DNA of 64,000 bases, from assembly GCF_013282625.1 (NCBI RefSeq), contig NZ_CP054020.1:372001-436000 (forward strand). Reading direction: 5' to 3'. Source of the stretch: Thiomicrorhabdus xiamenensis. Its GTDB lineage: Bacteria > Pseudomonadota > Gammaproteobacteria > Thiomicrospirales > Thiomicrospiraceae. The position numbers and the translations under genes were made by a program. Shown one piece after another: positions 8,674 to 17,750 of this stretch. Below the pieces are notes generated by a model that saw only the letters and a list, made by a program, of their open reading frames with translations, searched no databases and was not told the DNA's origin. Numbering within the stretch: the stretch's first letter is position 1; each line of letters begins with the position of its first letter.

Positions 8674-11355
8674 ATGTTATTTCGCGAACCAGTTGAAAGA
8701 GTCTTTGCCCATCTGAAAAGTTCTCCAGAAGGGCTGAATAATGGTGAAATCATGCGCCGTCTGCGCGATTTCGGACAAAACCAGATTGCACAGAGTAAAA
8801 AGAAAGACTACCGCATTGAATATCTTAAAGAGTACATCAGCTTTTTTCCGATTCTGCTTGAAGTCGCCGGGGTGCTGGCGCTGGTCGCCGATTATTTTCA
8901 GCCGGGCGAAGGCAACGATATTCTTGCCTATGCGGTATTTGCCGCGGTCTTTATTAATGCGACCTTTACCTTCTGGCAAAAGTTCAAAGCCGACAAGGCG
9001 ATGGAAGCGCTACTTAAGCTGGTGCGTTCCGAAGCAACCGTATTGCGCGACGGCAAGACCGTCAATATCGATGCAACACAGGTGGTGCCGGGCGATATTC
9101 TGATTCTGAGCGAAGGGGATAAGGTGGCCGCCGACGCGATTCTCTTTGAAGCCAATGATCTGTATCTGAATTTGTCGGTTTTGAACGGGGAATCGACGCC
9201 GTCGCTACGCAAATTGGAGGCGGGGGATGCGCGGCGTGAATTGGATGCCAAAAACATGGTGTTTGCCGGCGCCTCTATCACTAACGGGAACGGCTTGGCA
9301 GTGGTTTCGGCGACCGGTGAGGCGACGGAATTCGGTAAAATCGCACGTATGACGGCGGAAGTCGGCAAAACAGAAACGCCGATCGAAAAAGAGATCAAAC
9401 ATATGACCGCCATTCTAACCGTCCTGGCACTGGCGGCCGGAGTGGTCTTTTTCCTTTTAGGATGGTTTTCCGATCGAGGACTGCTGATTTCGGCGATCTT
9501 CGCGCTGTCACTGATTGTCGCCAATGTTCCGGAAGGCTTACTGCCAACGATCACCTTGTCTCTATCCCTTGCATCGCAGCGTATGGCGCGGCGACAGGCG
9601 TTGATTAAGAACCTGAATTCGGTTGAAACGCTCGGTTCGGCAACCGTGATCTGCACCGACAAAACCGGAACCCTGACCCAGAACGAGATGACGGTTCAGA
9701 TGGCCTGGCTTGCAGACGGCTGTCACTGCTCGGTTTCCGGCAACGGCTACTTCGAAAAAGGCGAGTGGCGCTTTGCAGAATCGGGTCGACAAAGTAACGA
9801 GAGGCTGGCGTCTATGCTGCAGGTGGCTGCGGTAAACACCCGCGCCAATGTCGACCATGCTGCTAGAAATGCATTCGGAGACCCGACAGAAATCGCTTTG
9901 CTGGTTGCGGCCAAGAAATCCGCGGCTTCGATAGAAGGTTGGGAAAAGGTTAAAGAGTATGCCTTTTCTTCCGATCGCAAGATGATGTCTACGCTGGTTG
10001 AACCGGCCGACAACAGTGAGCAGATTCTAACGGTAAAAGGTGCTTTGGAGGCGGTGCTTCCGCTATGCACGCACTGGCAGTCGGCAAACGGGATTGAAAC
10101 GCTGGATGAGCATAAGATCGCAGACATTAATTCGCAAAACCAGAAAATGGCCGAGCAGGCATACCGAGTGTTGGCAATCGCCAAAAAGATCGGCGACGGC
10201 GAAAATGACCTGATTTTTCTCGGATTGCTGGGCTTGATGGATCCGCCGCGAAGCGGGGTTAAGGAAGCGATCGAACAGTGCTATTCGGCACATATCCGGA
10301 TCATGATGATTACCGGCGATAACCCTGTGACAGCACGTGCGATCGGGGAAAGAATCGGGCTGAAAATTGATGAAGTACTCACCGGGCACGAGTTGGATAA
10401 CTTAAGCGATACGGTGTTGCGCGCAAAACTCAGCGAGTCGCACCTGCTGTTCGCACGAATGGCCTCGGCGCAGAAATTGCGCATCGCTCAGTTGTTGCAG
10501 GAAAACGGCGAGGTAGTCGCCATGACCGGCGACGGCGTCAACGACTCTCCGGCTTTGAAGCAGGCGGATATCGGTATCGCCATGGGATCGGGAACCGATG
10601 TCGCGAAGGAGTCCGGCGATATGATTCTGCTGGACGATAATTTTCGTTCGATCGTCGCGTCGGTTGAAGAGGGACGCACGGTTTACTTCAATATTAAGAA
10701 GCTGACGACCTATATCCTCAGTTCGAATGTGCCGGAGATTGTGCCTTATGTGCTCTCGTTCTTTCTCAAAATTCCGATGCCGCTTTCCGTTATCCAGATT
10801 CTGTTGATTGACCTGGGGACCGACCAGCTTCCCGGTCTTGGCCTGGGATCGGAAAAACCGGAAAAACATATTATGCAACGTCCGCCGGTCGGCAAGAACG
10901 AGCGTATTCTCGATTGGGAAGTCTTCAAGCGCGGTTACTTTATGAACGGTGTCTTTGAAGGTGCTGCGGCGATGTTCGCATTTCTTGGTTTCCTGTTTCT
11001 GTCGGGGTGGCAATACGGTGATCTGTCTATCTCCGATGAATATCACCGCCAGGCGATGACCATGACTCTGCTTGGCGCCATTACCTGTCAGATGGCCAAC
11101 GTCTTCACCTTGCGATCCTGGGAGGATTCGATCTGGAATTTACGCGGCGTTAACAAGATGATCTGGTTTGGGGTTGGAACCGAGATTCTCTTTGTTCTAC
11201 TGATTTTGTATGCGCCACCGGTACAGACCGTATTCAATACCGCGACGGTGCCGTTGGCGTATCTGTTGCTGCTGATTCCGTTTCCGGTTCTGCTGTTGCT
11301 GAACCATGAATGGTATAAGAAGCGTTTACGCAACAGATGGGCCGCCGCGGCTTAA
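8674..11355 (+). CDS. P-type cation ATPase, Na,K-ATPase-like (P2 class)
   Basis: An 893-residue membrane pump. It has an N-terminal cation-ATPase domain (ERVFAHLKSSPEGLNNGEIM), an A-domain loop written NGES instead of TGES at residues 171-174, and M4 motif PEGLLPT at about 286. The phosphorylation site is DKTGTLTQNEMT (Asp329), the KGA nucleotide site is present, and the hinge is TGDGVNDSPALK near residue 620. The stretch after the hinge (DMILLDDNFRSIVASVEEGR, then NVPEI and IDLGTDQLPG) matches the Na,K-/H,K-ATPase class more closely than SERCA or PMA1. The transported ion cannot be read from sequence; Na+, K+ or H+ are candidates. It pairs with the Usp-like gene upstream. Ends 20 bases from the convergent cusC-like gene. 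Confidence 0.88.
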   Translation: MLFREPVERVFAHLKSSPEGLNNGEIMRRLRDFGQNQIAQSKKKDYRIEYLKEYISFFPILLEVAGVLALVADYFQPGEGNDILAYAVFAAVFINATFTFWQKFKADKAMEALLKLVRSEATVLRDGKTVNIDATQVVPGDILILSEGDKVAADAILFEANDLYLNLSVLNGESTPSLRKLEAGDARRELDAKNMVFAGASITNGNGLAVVSATGEATEFGKIARMTAEVGKTETPIEKEIKHMTAILTVLALAAGVVFFLLGWFSDRGLLISAIFALSLIVANVPEGLLPTITLSLSLASQRMARRQALIKNLNSVETLGSATVICTDKTGTLTQNEMTVQMAWLADGCHCSVSGNGYFEKGEWRFAESGRQSNERLASMLQVAAVNTRANVDHAARNAFGDPTEIALLVAAKKSAASIEGWEKVKEYAFSSDRKMMSTLVEPADNSEQILTVKGALEAVLPLCTHWQSANGIETLDEHKIADINSQNQKMAEQAYRVLAIAKKIGDGENDLIFLGLLGLMDPPRSGVKEAIEQCYSAHIRIMMITGDNPVTARAIGERIGLKIDEVLTGHELDNLSDTVLRAKLSESHLLFARMASAQKLRIAQLLQENGEVVAMTGDGVNDSPALKQADIGIAMGSGTDVAKESGDMILLDDNFRSIVASVEEGRTVYFNIKKLTTYILSSNVPEIVPYVLSFFLKIPMPLSVIQILLIDLGTDQLPGLGLGSEKPEKHIMQRPPVGKNERILDWEVFKRGYFMNGVFEGAAAMFAFLGFLFLSGWQYGDLSISDEYHRQAMTMTLLGAITCQMANVFTLRSWEDSIWNLRGVNKMIWFGVGTEILFVLLILYAPPVQTVFNTATVPLAYLLLLIPFPVLLLLNHEWYKKRLRNRWAAAA

Positions 11356-11375
11356 GGTCTTGCGTTTAAAAATTC

Positions 11376-12725
11376 TCAGTTAGCGAAGTCGAGTCGTCCA
11401 AAGGTCCATAAAAGCTGTTTTTCCAGAAGGCCGATTTCGGCTTCCAGTTCAGGAAAAGTGCTTTGAACCTGATCGACCTGCCGCTGGGCATCGAGCAGTT
11501 CGATAATATCGCTATCCCCGCTGCTTAATGCCTGTTCAATCGCTTCGAGATAACAGCGCGTGCTCTTGAGCGCTTTTTGCTGAATGGAGAGCTGTTGGTA
11601 ACGGCTGGTCAACTGCTGCCACAGGTTATGTACCCGGGTGCTGAAAGCGTTTATCTCTTTACGGCGCATCGCCTGCAGTTTCAGCAGCTCGGCGCGAGCC
11701 TGAGCAATCCTTGCCTTATCCTCTCCGGCCAGATAAATCGGCGCTTCGATGCGAATACCGGCTTTTATTCCGGCCATATCGTCATAAAACTGTTTATCCG
11801 ATTCGTTGTAGACCAGAGAGCTGAAAGCCTCGACTTTCGGGGTTTCGAACGCTTTTTGCTGGTGGATTTTCTGTTCTGCACTGAGAATTTGCTGGTCAAT
11901 CGCTTTGACTCGTGGATTTTGTTCAACCAACGAGAGCCAGCCGAGGTCGGGATCGCTGGAAAAATCCGTCAGTTGCTGCGCGGACAGATATTTTTCGAGG
12001 ATGTCTTCTTCGCTTAACGGAGCGGGAGCGGGTGCTTGTGGCGCCTGTAAAGAGGGAAGCGGAATTTCCGGCCGATCGGCGATCCCCACCAGTTCGCGCA
12101 GATTGTTTTCCAAGGTCGCCAGTTCGCTGTTCAGCTGTTGACGCTGTTTCTGGTTGTAGTGCAGGCGACTTTCTACCTGCGCTAGGTCATCCAACGCTTC
12201 AAGCCCCAGTTGCATACGCTCCTCGATCTGAAACAGCAGGTCAATCAGAAAATCCTTCTCCTGATGGAGGTAGTCCCATTGCGCCTGCTTTTGCCAGTAG
12301 GCATAGAACGTCCGGGCGATGGCCAGACGGATTTGCTGTTCACCGGCTGCAAACAGATATTCCTGAGCCTGATAGTCGCTTAAGGCAATCTCTTTGCCCC
12401 GTTCCAGCATAGGATCAAACAGAGGGTAGTTGACCGTCAGGCGGTTAGCGAAACGCGGATAATCTTTGTTGTCTGTAACCGTGTAACTGAGTTCGCTGGC
12501 GAGTTTGACCTGCGGCCGGAGCTGAGCTTCCAGCTCCTGAAGTTTGCCGAAGGAGAGTGCCTGATCGGCTTTCAGATAACTCAGTTGAGGATGGTTTTGT
12601 TCGGCCAGATGCCACAACTGTTCAAGCGTGGAACTCTGCTTTTGCTCCTTTGTCGAAGCTTGCGCCTGCACTGCCAAGATACCGAGTATCGCGGAGATCA
12701 TTAAGTGGATAAAGTGTTTTTTCAT
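11376..12725 (-). CDS. cusC: Outer-membrane efflux channel, TolC/CusC-like
   Basis: A 449-residue outer-membrane factor that would form the exit duct of the CusCBA-type pump. It has a cleavable signal peptide (MKKHFIHLMISAILGILAVQAQA) and two long alpha-helical repeats typical of outer-membrane efflux proteins. No lipobox is seen, unlike E. coli CusC. The conserved ends of the repeats (for example LARTFYAYWQKQ; LLDAQRQVDQVQ) fit the family. Its ATG lies one base after the cusA-like stop, with the AAGGAG ribosome site inside the upstream gene, so it is the last gene of the operon. Confidence 0.85.
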   Translation of the reverse strand: MKKHFIHLMISAILGILAVQAQASTKEQKQSSTLEQLWHLAEQNHPQLSYLKADQALSFGKLQELEAQLRPQVKLASELSYTVTDNKDYPRFANRLTVNYPLFDPMLERGKEIALSDYQAQEYLFAAGEQQIRLAIARTFYAYWQKQAQWDYLHQEKDFLIDLLFQIEERMQLGLEALDDLAQVESRLHYNQKQRQQLNSELATLENNLRELVGIADRPEIPLPSLQAPQAPAPAPLSEEDILEKYLSAQQLTDFSSDPDLGWLSLVEQNPRVKAIDQQILSAEQKIHQQKAFETPKVEAFSSLVYNESDKQFYDDMAGIKAGIRIEAPIYLAGEDKARIAQARAELLKLQAMRRKEINAFSTRVHNLWQQLTSRYQQLSIQQKALKSTRCYLEAIEQALSSGDSDIIELLDAQRQVDQVQSTFPELEAEIGLLEKQLLWTFGRLDFAN

Positions 12726-12726
12726 T

Positions 12727-15700
12727 TTAAACTCCTTTCTGTTCCGTGCTCTGTAGCGTTCCTTTGTTAAGGCGGTACAGCATCAGCAGATAGGTAAGCG
12801 TCGGTAACAGAATCATGGAAACCAGTGGGGCCGAGATCATGCCGCCGATCATCGGCGCGGCAATGCGCTGCATGACGTCCGAACCGGTTCCCTGACCAAA
12901 CATGATCGGCAGTAGGCCGAGTACGATGACACTGACGGTCATGGCTTTGGGGCGCACTCTCTGTACGGCACCCTGCAAAATGGCTGCTCGTAACTGTTCG
13001 CTATTCTGCAGACGGTTTTCCGCCTGCGCCTGATCGATCGCCTGTTTGAGATAGAGCAGCATGACGACGCCGAATTCGGCGGCGACCCCGGCCAAAGCGA
13101 TCATTCCGACCGCGACGGCAATCGAATAATCGAATCCAAGCCAGAAGATAAACCATACGGAACCGAGCAGAGCGAAAGGCACCACCAGCATGATCATCAA
13201 GGCTTCGAGCATGTTTTTGAAGATCGCATACAGCAACACGAAGATGATCAGTAGTGTCAGAGGGACGATCTGCTGCAGACTCTGTTGCGCTTTGAGCAGA
13301 TATTCATATTGGCCGCTCCAGGTCAGGCTGTAACCGGCGGGGAGCCGAAGCTCGTCATTGACGATTTTCTGTGCCCGTTCGATGTAGCCTGCCAGATCCG
13401 TTCCGGGCTGCAGGTCGACAAAGGTCCAACCGTTAAGGCGGGCATTTTCCGACTTAATCATCGGCGGGCCGAGTTTGATTACAATGTCGGCGACCATGCC
13501 GAGTTGCAGCTGGCGTCCCTGCGATGTAACGATCGGAAGCTCCTGCAAGCCTTGCACCGAATCGCGCCACGTTTGAGGATAGCGCAAATTGATGCTGTAG
13601 CGTTCTCTGCCCTCCAGGGTCGTCTGCAGCTTTTTACCCCCCACGGCTGTAGCGACGATATCGGCCAGCTCCCCGGCTTGCAGTCCATAGAGCGCCAGCT
13701 GTTTAAGGCGTGGCAGGATTTCGATATAGCGTCCGCCCTCAGAGCGATCGGAGTAAGCGGAAAGGGTACCGTCGATTTTAGAAAGAATCGCTTCGAGTGA
13801 TTTACCGATGTTTTCGATCTGACTGAGGTCGTCACCGGAAATCTTAATGCCGATCGGGGTCTTGATTCCGGTCGACAGCATATCGATACGGGTTTTGATC
13901 GGCTGAACCCAGGCATTGGTCACGCCAGGGAGTTTGACCGTCTGATTCAGCTCGGCAATCAGTTTGTCCAGCGTCATACCGTCGCGCCATTGGCTTTTGT
14001 CCTTAAGCTGGATAGTTGTTTCAATCATCGTTAAAGGCGCCGGGTCGGTGGCGGTGTCGGCTCGGCCGATTTTACCGAAAACGCTTTTGACTTCCGGAAA
14101 CTGTTTAATCAACCGGTCGGTCTGTTGAAGCAGAGCCTGCGCATTCCCGATAGACAGTCCCGGCAAGGTGGTCGGCATATACAACAGATCACCTTCTTCG
14201 AGTTCCGGCATGAATTCCGAACCAAGCTGTTGCCACGGATAGATGATGGTCGCCATGGAAAGTGTCGCCAGTAGAATCACGGTTTTCGGCCATTGCAGAA
14301 GAAAAGCCATAACAGGATGATAAAGTGCGATGAGAAAGCGGTTAAGCGGGTTTTTCGATTCTTTAGGCAGTTTGCCGCGCACAAAATATCCCAGCAGAAC
14401 CGGTACCAATGTGATCGCCAGACCGGCTGCTACGGCCATAGACAGGGTTTTTGTCAGTGCCAAAGGCGTGAACAGTCGGCCTGCTTGTTCCTGCAGAGCG
14501 AAGACCGGTATGAAGCTCATGGCGATAATCAGCAGCGATAGAAACAGGGCGCCGCCGACTTCTTTTGACGCCTTAAGAACCAATGCCCAATGTTCTTTCG
14601 GATTCGGCAGTCGTGCATTCTGCTGTTCGAATTGTTCCATCTGTTTGTGGGTGTTTTCGATCATCACAATGGCGGCATCAACCATGGTCCCTATGGCGAT
14701 AGCAATCCCCGCCAAACTCATGATGTTGGCACTGATGCCAAGCCAGTTCATAATGATAAATGCGCCCAGAATCCCCAGCGGCAAGCTGACAATGGCGACC
14801 AGCGCAGAACGTAGGTGGAACAAAAACAGAATCGAAACCAAGGCGACCACCAGCATCTCTTCGAGCAGTTTGTCTCCGAGGTTGTCGATCGAGCGTTCGA
14901 TCAGCGCTGAACGGTCATAGGTTTCGACCAGTTCAACGCCGTCGGGCAGGCCTTTTTTCAATGACTCGAGCTTGTTTTTAACCGCTTGGATAACGTCGAG
15001 CGCATTCTCTCCGGAGCGCATGACGACGATACCGCCGACCACTTCACCTTCACCGTTGAGTTCGGCAATTCCCCGGCGCGATTCGGCCCCGAATTTCACC
15101 TTGGCGATATCCCCTAAAAGCAGTGGGATGCCGGCCGAAGATTCTACGCCGATGCTCAGCTGTTGCAGGTCTTCGAGACGGGTGGCGTAACCTTTGAAGG
15201 CGACCATATATTCGGCTTCGCCCTGCTCCAAAACGGAGGCACCGAGCTCGGCCGAACTGTTTTTAATCGCTTGCTGCACCTGTTGCAGATTGATGCCGTA
15301 GGCGCGCAGTTTATTCGGGTCAATCTCGACCTGATATTGGCGCAACAGACCGCCGAGAGAGGCGACTTCGGATACGCCCGGAACGGATTGCAGTTCATAC
15401 TTGAGAAACCAATCTTGCAGCGAACGCAGCTGAGCCAGATCATGCCGATGACTGTAATCGACCAGTGCATACTGATAGACCCAGCCGACCCCGGATGCAT
15501 CAGGCCCGAGAGTTGGCTGGACTGCGTCAGGCAAGCTGTTTTTAACCTGCGACAGATATTCGAGAACGCGTGAACGGGCCCAGTAAGGGTCGGTTCCATC
15601 CTCGAAGAGCACATAAACATAAGAGTCGCCAAAGAAGGAATAACCGCGTACGGCTTTGGCTTTGGGGACCGACATCATCAGGCTGGAGACCGGATAGGTG

Positions 15701-15894
15701 ATCTGGTCTTCAACCACTTGCGGGGTTTGCCCCGGATAGTTGGTTTTAATGATGACCTGTACGTCCGACAGATCGGGGATCGCATCCAGCGGCGTCTTAT
15801 GCAGCGACTGCCATCCGACAATGGCGATCGCAGCACTCACCAGAAGTACCAGCAGGCGGTTGCGGATGGAATATTCGATAATCTGATTTAACAT
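12727..15894 (-). CDS. cusA: Heavy-metal RND efflux pump, CusA-like (Cu+/Ag+)
   Basis: A proton-driven inner-membrane pump of 1055 residues. The HME-RND pattern is clear: an N-terminal NRLLVLLVSAAIAIVGW helix, then DAIPDLSDVQVIIKT, and MVDAAIVMIENTHK in TM4. The three methionines that form the copper site in E. coli CusA (M573, M623, M672) occur here at the same numbers: M573 in LLYMPTTLPG, M623 in PLTMIETT and M672 in RIDMLSTG. This supports monovalent copper or silver over zinc, cobalt or nickel. An AGGAGG ribosome site overlaps the end of the adaptor gene. The operon reads metal-binding protein, cusB, cusA, cusC. Confidence 0.94.
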   Translation of the reverse strand: MLNQIIEYSIRNRLLVLLVSAAIAIVGWQSLHKTPLDAIPDLSDVQVIIKTNYPGQTPQVVEDQITYPVSSLMMSVPKAKAVRGYSFFGDSYVYVLFEDGTDPYWARSRVLEYLSQVKNSLPDAVQPTLGPDASGVGWVYQYALVDYSHRHDLAQLRSLQDWFLKYELQSVPGVSEVASLGGLLRQYQVEIDPNKLRAYGINLQQVQQAIKNSSAELGASVLEQGEAEYMVAFKGYATRLEDLQQLSIGVESSAGIPLLLGDIAKVKFGAESRRGIAELNGEGEVVGGIVVMRSGENALDVIQAVKNKLESLKKGLPDGVELVETYDRSALIERSIDNLGDKLLEEMLVVALVSILFLFHLRSALVAIVSLPLGILGAFIIMNWLGISANIMSLAGIAIAIGTMVDAAIVMIENTHKQMEQFEQQNARLPNPKEHWALVLKASKEVGGALFLSLLIIAMSFIPVFALQEQAGRLFTPLALTKTLSMAVAAGLAITLVPVLLGYFVRGKLPKESKNPLNRFLIALYHPVMAFLLQWPKTVILLATLSMATIIYPWQQLGSEFMPELEEGDLLYMPTTLPGLSIGNAQALLQQTDRLIKQFPEVKSVFGKIGRADTATDPAPLTMIETTIQLKDKSQWRDGMTLDKLIAELNQTVKLPGVTNAWVQPIKTRIDMLSTGIKTPIGIKISGDDLSQIENIGKSLEAILSKIDGTLSAYSDRSEGGRYIEILPRLKQLALYGLQAGELADIVATAVGGKKLQTTLEGRERYSINLRYPQTWRDSVQGLQELPIVTSQGRQLQLGMVADIVIKLGPPMIKSENARLNGWTFVDLQPGTDLAGYIERAQKIVNDELRLPAGYSLTWSGQYEYLLKAQQSLQQIVPLTLLIIFVLLYAIFKNMLEALMIMLVVPFALLGSVWFIFWLGFDYSIAVAVGMIALAGVAAEFGVVMLLYLKQAIDQAQAENRLQNSEQLRAAILQGAVQRVRPKAMTVSVIVLGLLPIMFGQGTGSDVMQRIAAPMIGGMISAPLVSMILLPTLTYLLMLYRLNKGTLQSTEQKGV

Positions 15895-15903
15895 TCCGGC
15901 CTC

Positions 15904-17166
15904 CTATTGCGTTTTCAGGAGGCGGCGCAGATTACTTTTGATCTGGCTTTCCGAGTCGATCAGGAACTGCCCGGAGGTAACGATCTCCTGACCGTTCTGC
16001 AGTCCGGACAGAACTTCGACTATGTCGCGCGACTGCATGCCGGTCATAATCTCGACCACTTCAAACTGATTGTCGTTCAGACGCTTGACGACGCGCTTCT
16101 GCCGGCCATCGTCAATCACAGCCTCCAGCGGAATCGCAAGTACATTCGCTTTCGGGCCGCCGAAAATTTCTACATCCATCAACATGTTCGGTCTTAAGGC
16201 GCCGTCTTGGTTGTCCAGAGGAATTCGCACGCGGGTAGCCTGGGTCTTTTTATCGGTCACCGGATAAATGTAGCTGATCATTCCTTCCCAGCGTCGTCCC
16301 GGAAAAGCATTAGAGGTGACATTCGCGGTCAGATCTTCGGCCAGCCACGCCTGCTGTAATGGCAACACTTCGGCCTCCAGCCAGACGGTCGATAGATCCT
16401 GCAGGCTCATTAGCTCGGTCTGTGGTTGAACATACATACCGTTCTGAACGCTCAGGTTGACGACCACGCCGTCCTGTTCGGCGTAGACGGGTATCTCGTT
16501 ATACGGCGTTTTACGCTTTTCCAGCGCTTTGATGGTGCCTCCGCTGATGCCCAGAAAACGCAGACGATTTTTGAGTGCCTCCAGAATTTCGCTGCCACCG
16601 CGGCGCAATTGCGATTTTTTCAGCGCCAGCAGGAAATCCTGTTGTGCGGAAACGATTTCCGGAGAATAGACTTTATACAGCAGCTGACCCTTTTTAACGG
16701 CTTCGCCGTTGTCGCGAACTGCTAAATGGCTGATCCAACCACTGGCTCGAGGGTGTACATGAATCACTTTCGATTCGTCGGCCACTACGGTGCCGAATGT
16801 AGGGATGTATTTCCACAAAGTCGTGTTCTGCACGCGGGTGGTACGGATTGCAAATCCCTGTTTGATGTCTCCCGGCATGGATTGCCCGCTTGCAATCTGT
16901 AATTGATTGCTCTGCTGCTCAAAAGCCTGACGCACCAGAGCCATACCGCAGATCGGACAGGTGCCTTCATGGTCACGGATAATCTGCGGGTGCATCGGAC
17001 AGACGTATTTGTACAGCGTATCGGAAGCATGATCGGATTCTTCCGCTCCGAGTGTATCAAGCCCATTGTGCTCTTCAGAGGAATGAGCATGTTGTTGTGT
17101 ATCCTGTTGTGCAAAGACATTCAGGCTGAGTGCGCAAAAAAGCACACCGATAATTCGTGCTGACAT
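15904..17166 (-). CDS. cusB: Periplasmic adaptor, CusB-like, with heavy-metal-binding domain
   Basis: A 420-residue membrane-fusion protein joining the pump to the outer channel. Signal peptide (about residues 1-19), then a His/Asp/Glu-rich stretch, then a heavy-metal-binding domain at residues 54-78 with YVCPMHP and CPICGM (C56, M58, H59, C70, C73, M75). The barrel-sandwich, alpha-hairpin and beta-barrel regions follow (VIHVHPRASGWISHLAVRDN; GMYVQPQTELMSL; TRVRIPLDNQDGALRPNMLMDV). E. coli CusB lacks this added domain, which probably passes Cu(I) to the pump as CusF does. It lies 78 bases downstream of the metal-rich protein gene. Confidence 0.92.
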   Translation of the reverse strand: MSARIIGVLFCALSLNVFAQQDTQQHAHSSEEHNGLDTLGAEESDHASDTLYKYVCPMHPQIIRDHEGTCPICGMALVRQAFEQQSNQLQIASGQSMPGDIKQGFAIRTTRVQNTTLWKYIPTFGTVVADESKVIHVHPRASGWISHLAVRDNGEAVKKGQLLYKVYSPEIVSAQQDFLLALKKSQLRRGGSEILEALKNRLRFLGISGGTIKALEKRKTPYNEIPVYAEQDGVVVNLSVQNGMYVQPQTELMSLQDLSTVWLEAEVLPLQQAWLAEDLTANVTSNAFPGRRWEGMISYIYPVTDKKTQATRVRIPLDNQDGALRPNMLMDVEIFGGPKANVLAIPLEAVIDDGRQKRVVKRLNDNQFEVVEIMTGMQSRDIVEVLSGLQNGQEIVTSGQFLIDSESQIKSNLRRLLKTQ

Positions 17167-17244
17167 AGTTAAAGCCCTTTAAAATCAAGAAAAGAGAACC
17201 GCTGACATCTTCAAGTGGATTGGCGGTTATGGTCTGTTTTCGGT

Positions 17245-17667
17245 TTACAGGCTTTGTGGCGGGCGTTCAGGCAGGTTGGGCATGCCGCTGCTTAGAGCAG
17301 GTGCAGGTGTGATTTCGTGCTTTTGTACGGTAAGACTTACAGTGAAAGAAGCAGCTTCGGGCAGAGTGATTGACCCGATATGCAAATGCTTGACGCAATC
17401 GCATTGATCGCCACAGTCAGGGCATGGTCCGGAATGAAAGTGATTGTGATGGTCGCAGCAGGAATCCGCCATTTGGGCTTCATGCATGTCGCAGTGAACG
17501 GCATGGTCTTCTGTCTGCATCATGTGCGCATGAGTAGCGTGCATCTCAGCAGCCGATTCGGAAGCTGGCTGAGCGTCGGGCAGCAGAACGGCTTCCGCCA
17601 ATACCGGACGAAGCAGAATGCTCAAACTGAGCATAATCAGAATAATTCCTTTTACCGCTTGCATCAT
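17245..17667 (-). CDS. Secreted His/Cys/Met-rich putative metal-binding protein
   Basis: A 140-residue protein with an N-terminal signal (GIILIMLSLSILLRPVLAEA). The middle, about residues 42-96, is dense in possible ligands: MHATHAHMM, HCDMHEAQM, SCCDHHNHFH, CPDCGDQCDC, KHLHIG. The C-terminal third is ordinary and proline-rich. It is the first gene of the Cus-like operon, so a role as periplasmic copper/silver buffer or chaperone is likely; no CusF gene is seen. I do not recognise a named family. ATG 17667 and ATG 17664 are equally possible starts. Confidence 0.75.
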   Translation of the reverse strand: MMQAVKGIILIMLSLSILLRPVLAEAVLLPDAQPASESAAEMHATHAHMMQTEDHAVHCDMHEAQMADSCCDHHNHFHSGPCPDCGDQCDCVKHLHIGSITLPEAASFTVSLTVQKHEITPAPALSSGMPNLPERPPQSL

Positions 17668-17715
17668 TTCTGTTCTCTGAATTTATCTGGGCGGAGTCAC
17701 CCCGAACTTTTTTCG

Positions 17716-17746
17716 AGTATAGCTCACTTTTTTTATGTCGATTCAA
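17716..17746 (-). promoter_or_regulatory. Candidate promoter of the Cus-like operon, 19-base spacer
   Basis: On the minus strand TTGAAT (17746-17741) and TATACT (17721-17716) are separated by 19 bases. Long spacers of 19-20 bases are typical of MerR/CueR-controlled promoters, which fits a metal-efflux operon. No clear dyad is visible in the spacer, so CueR-type control is only a suggestion. The site overlaps the end of the upstream aminotransferase region. Confidence 0.5.
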
Positions 17747-17750
17747 TAAA

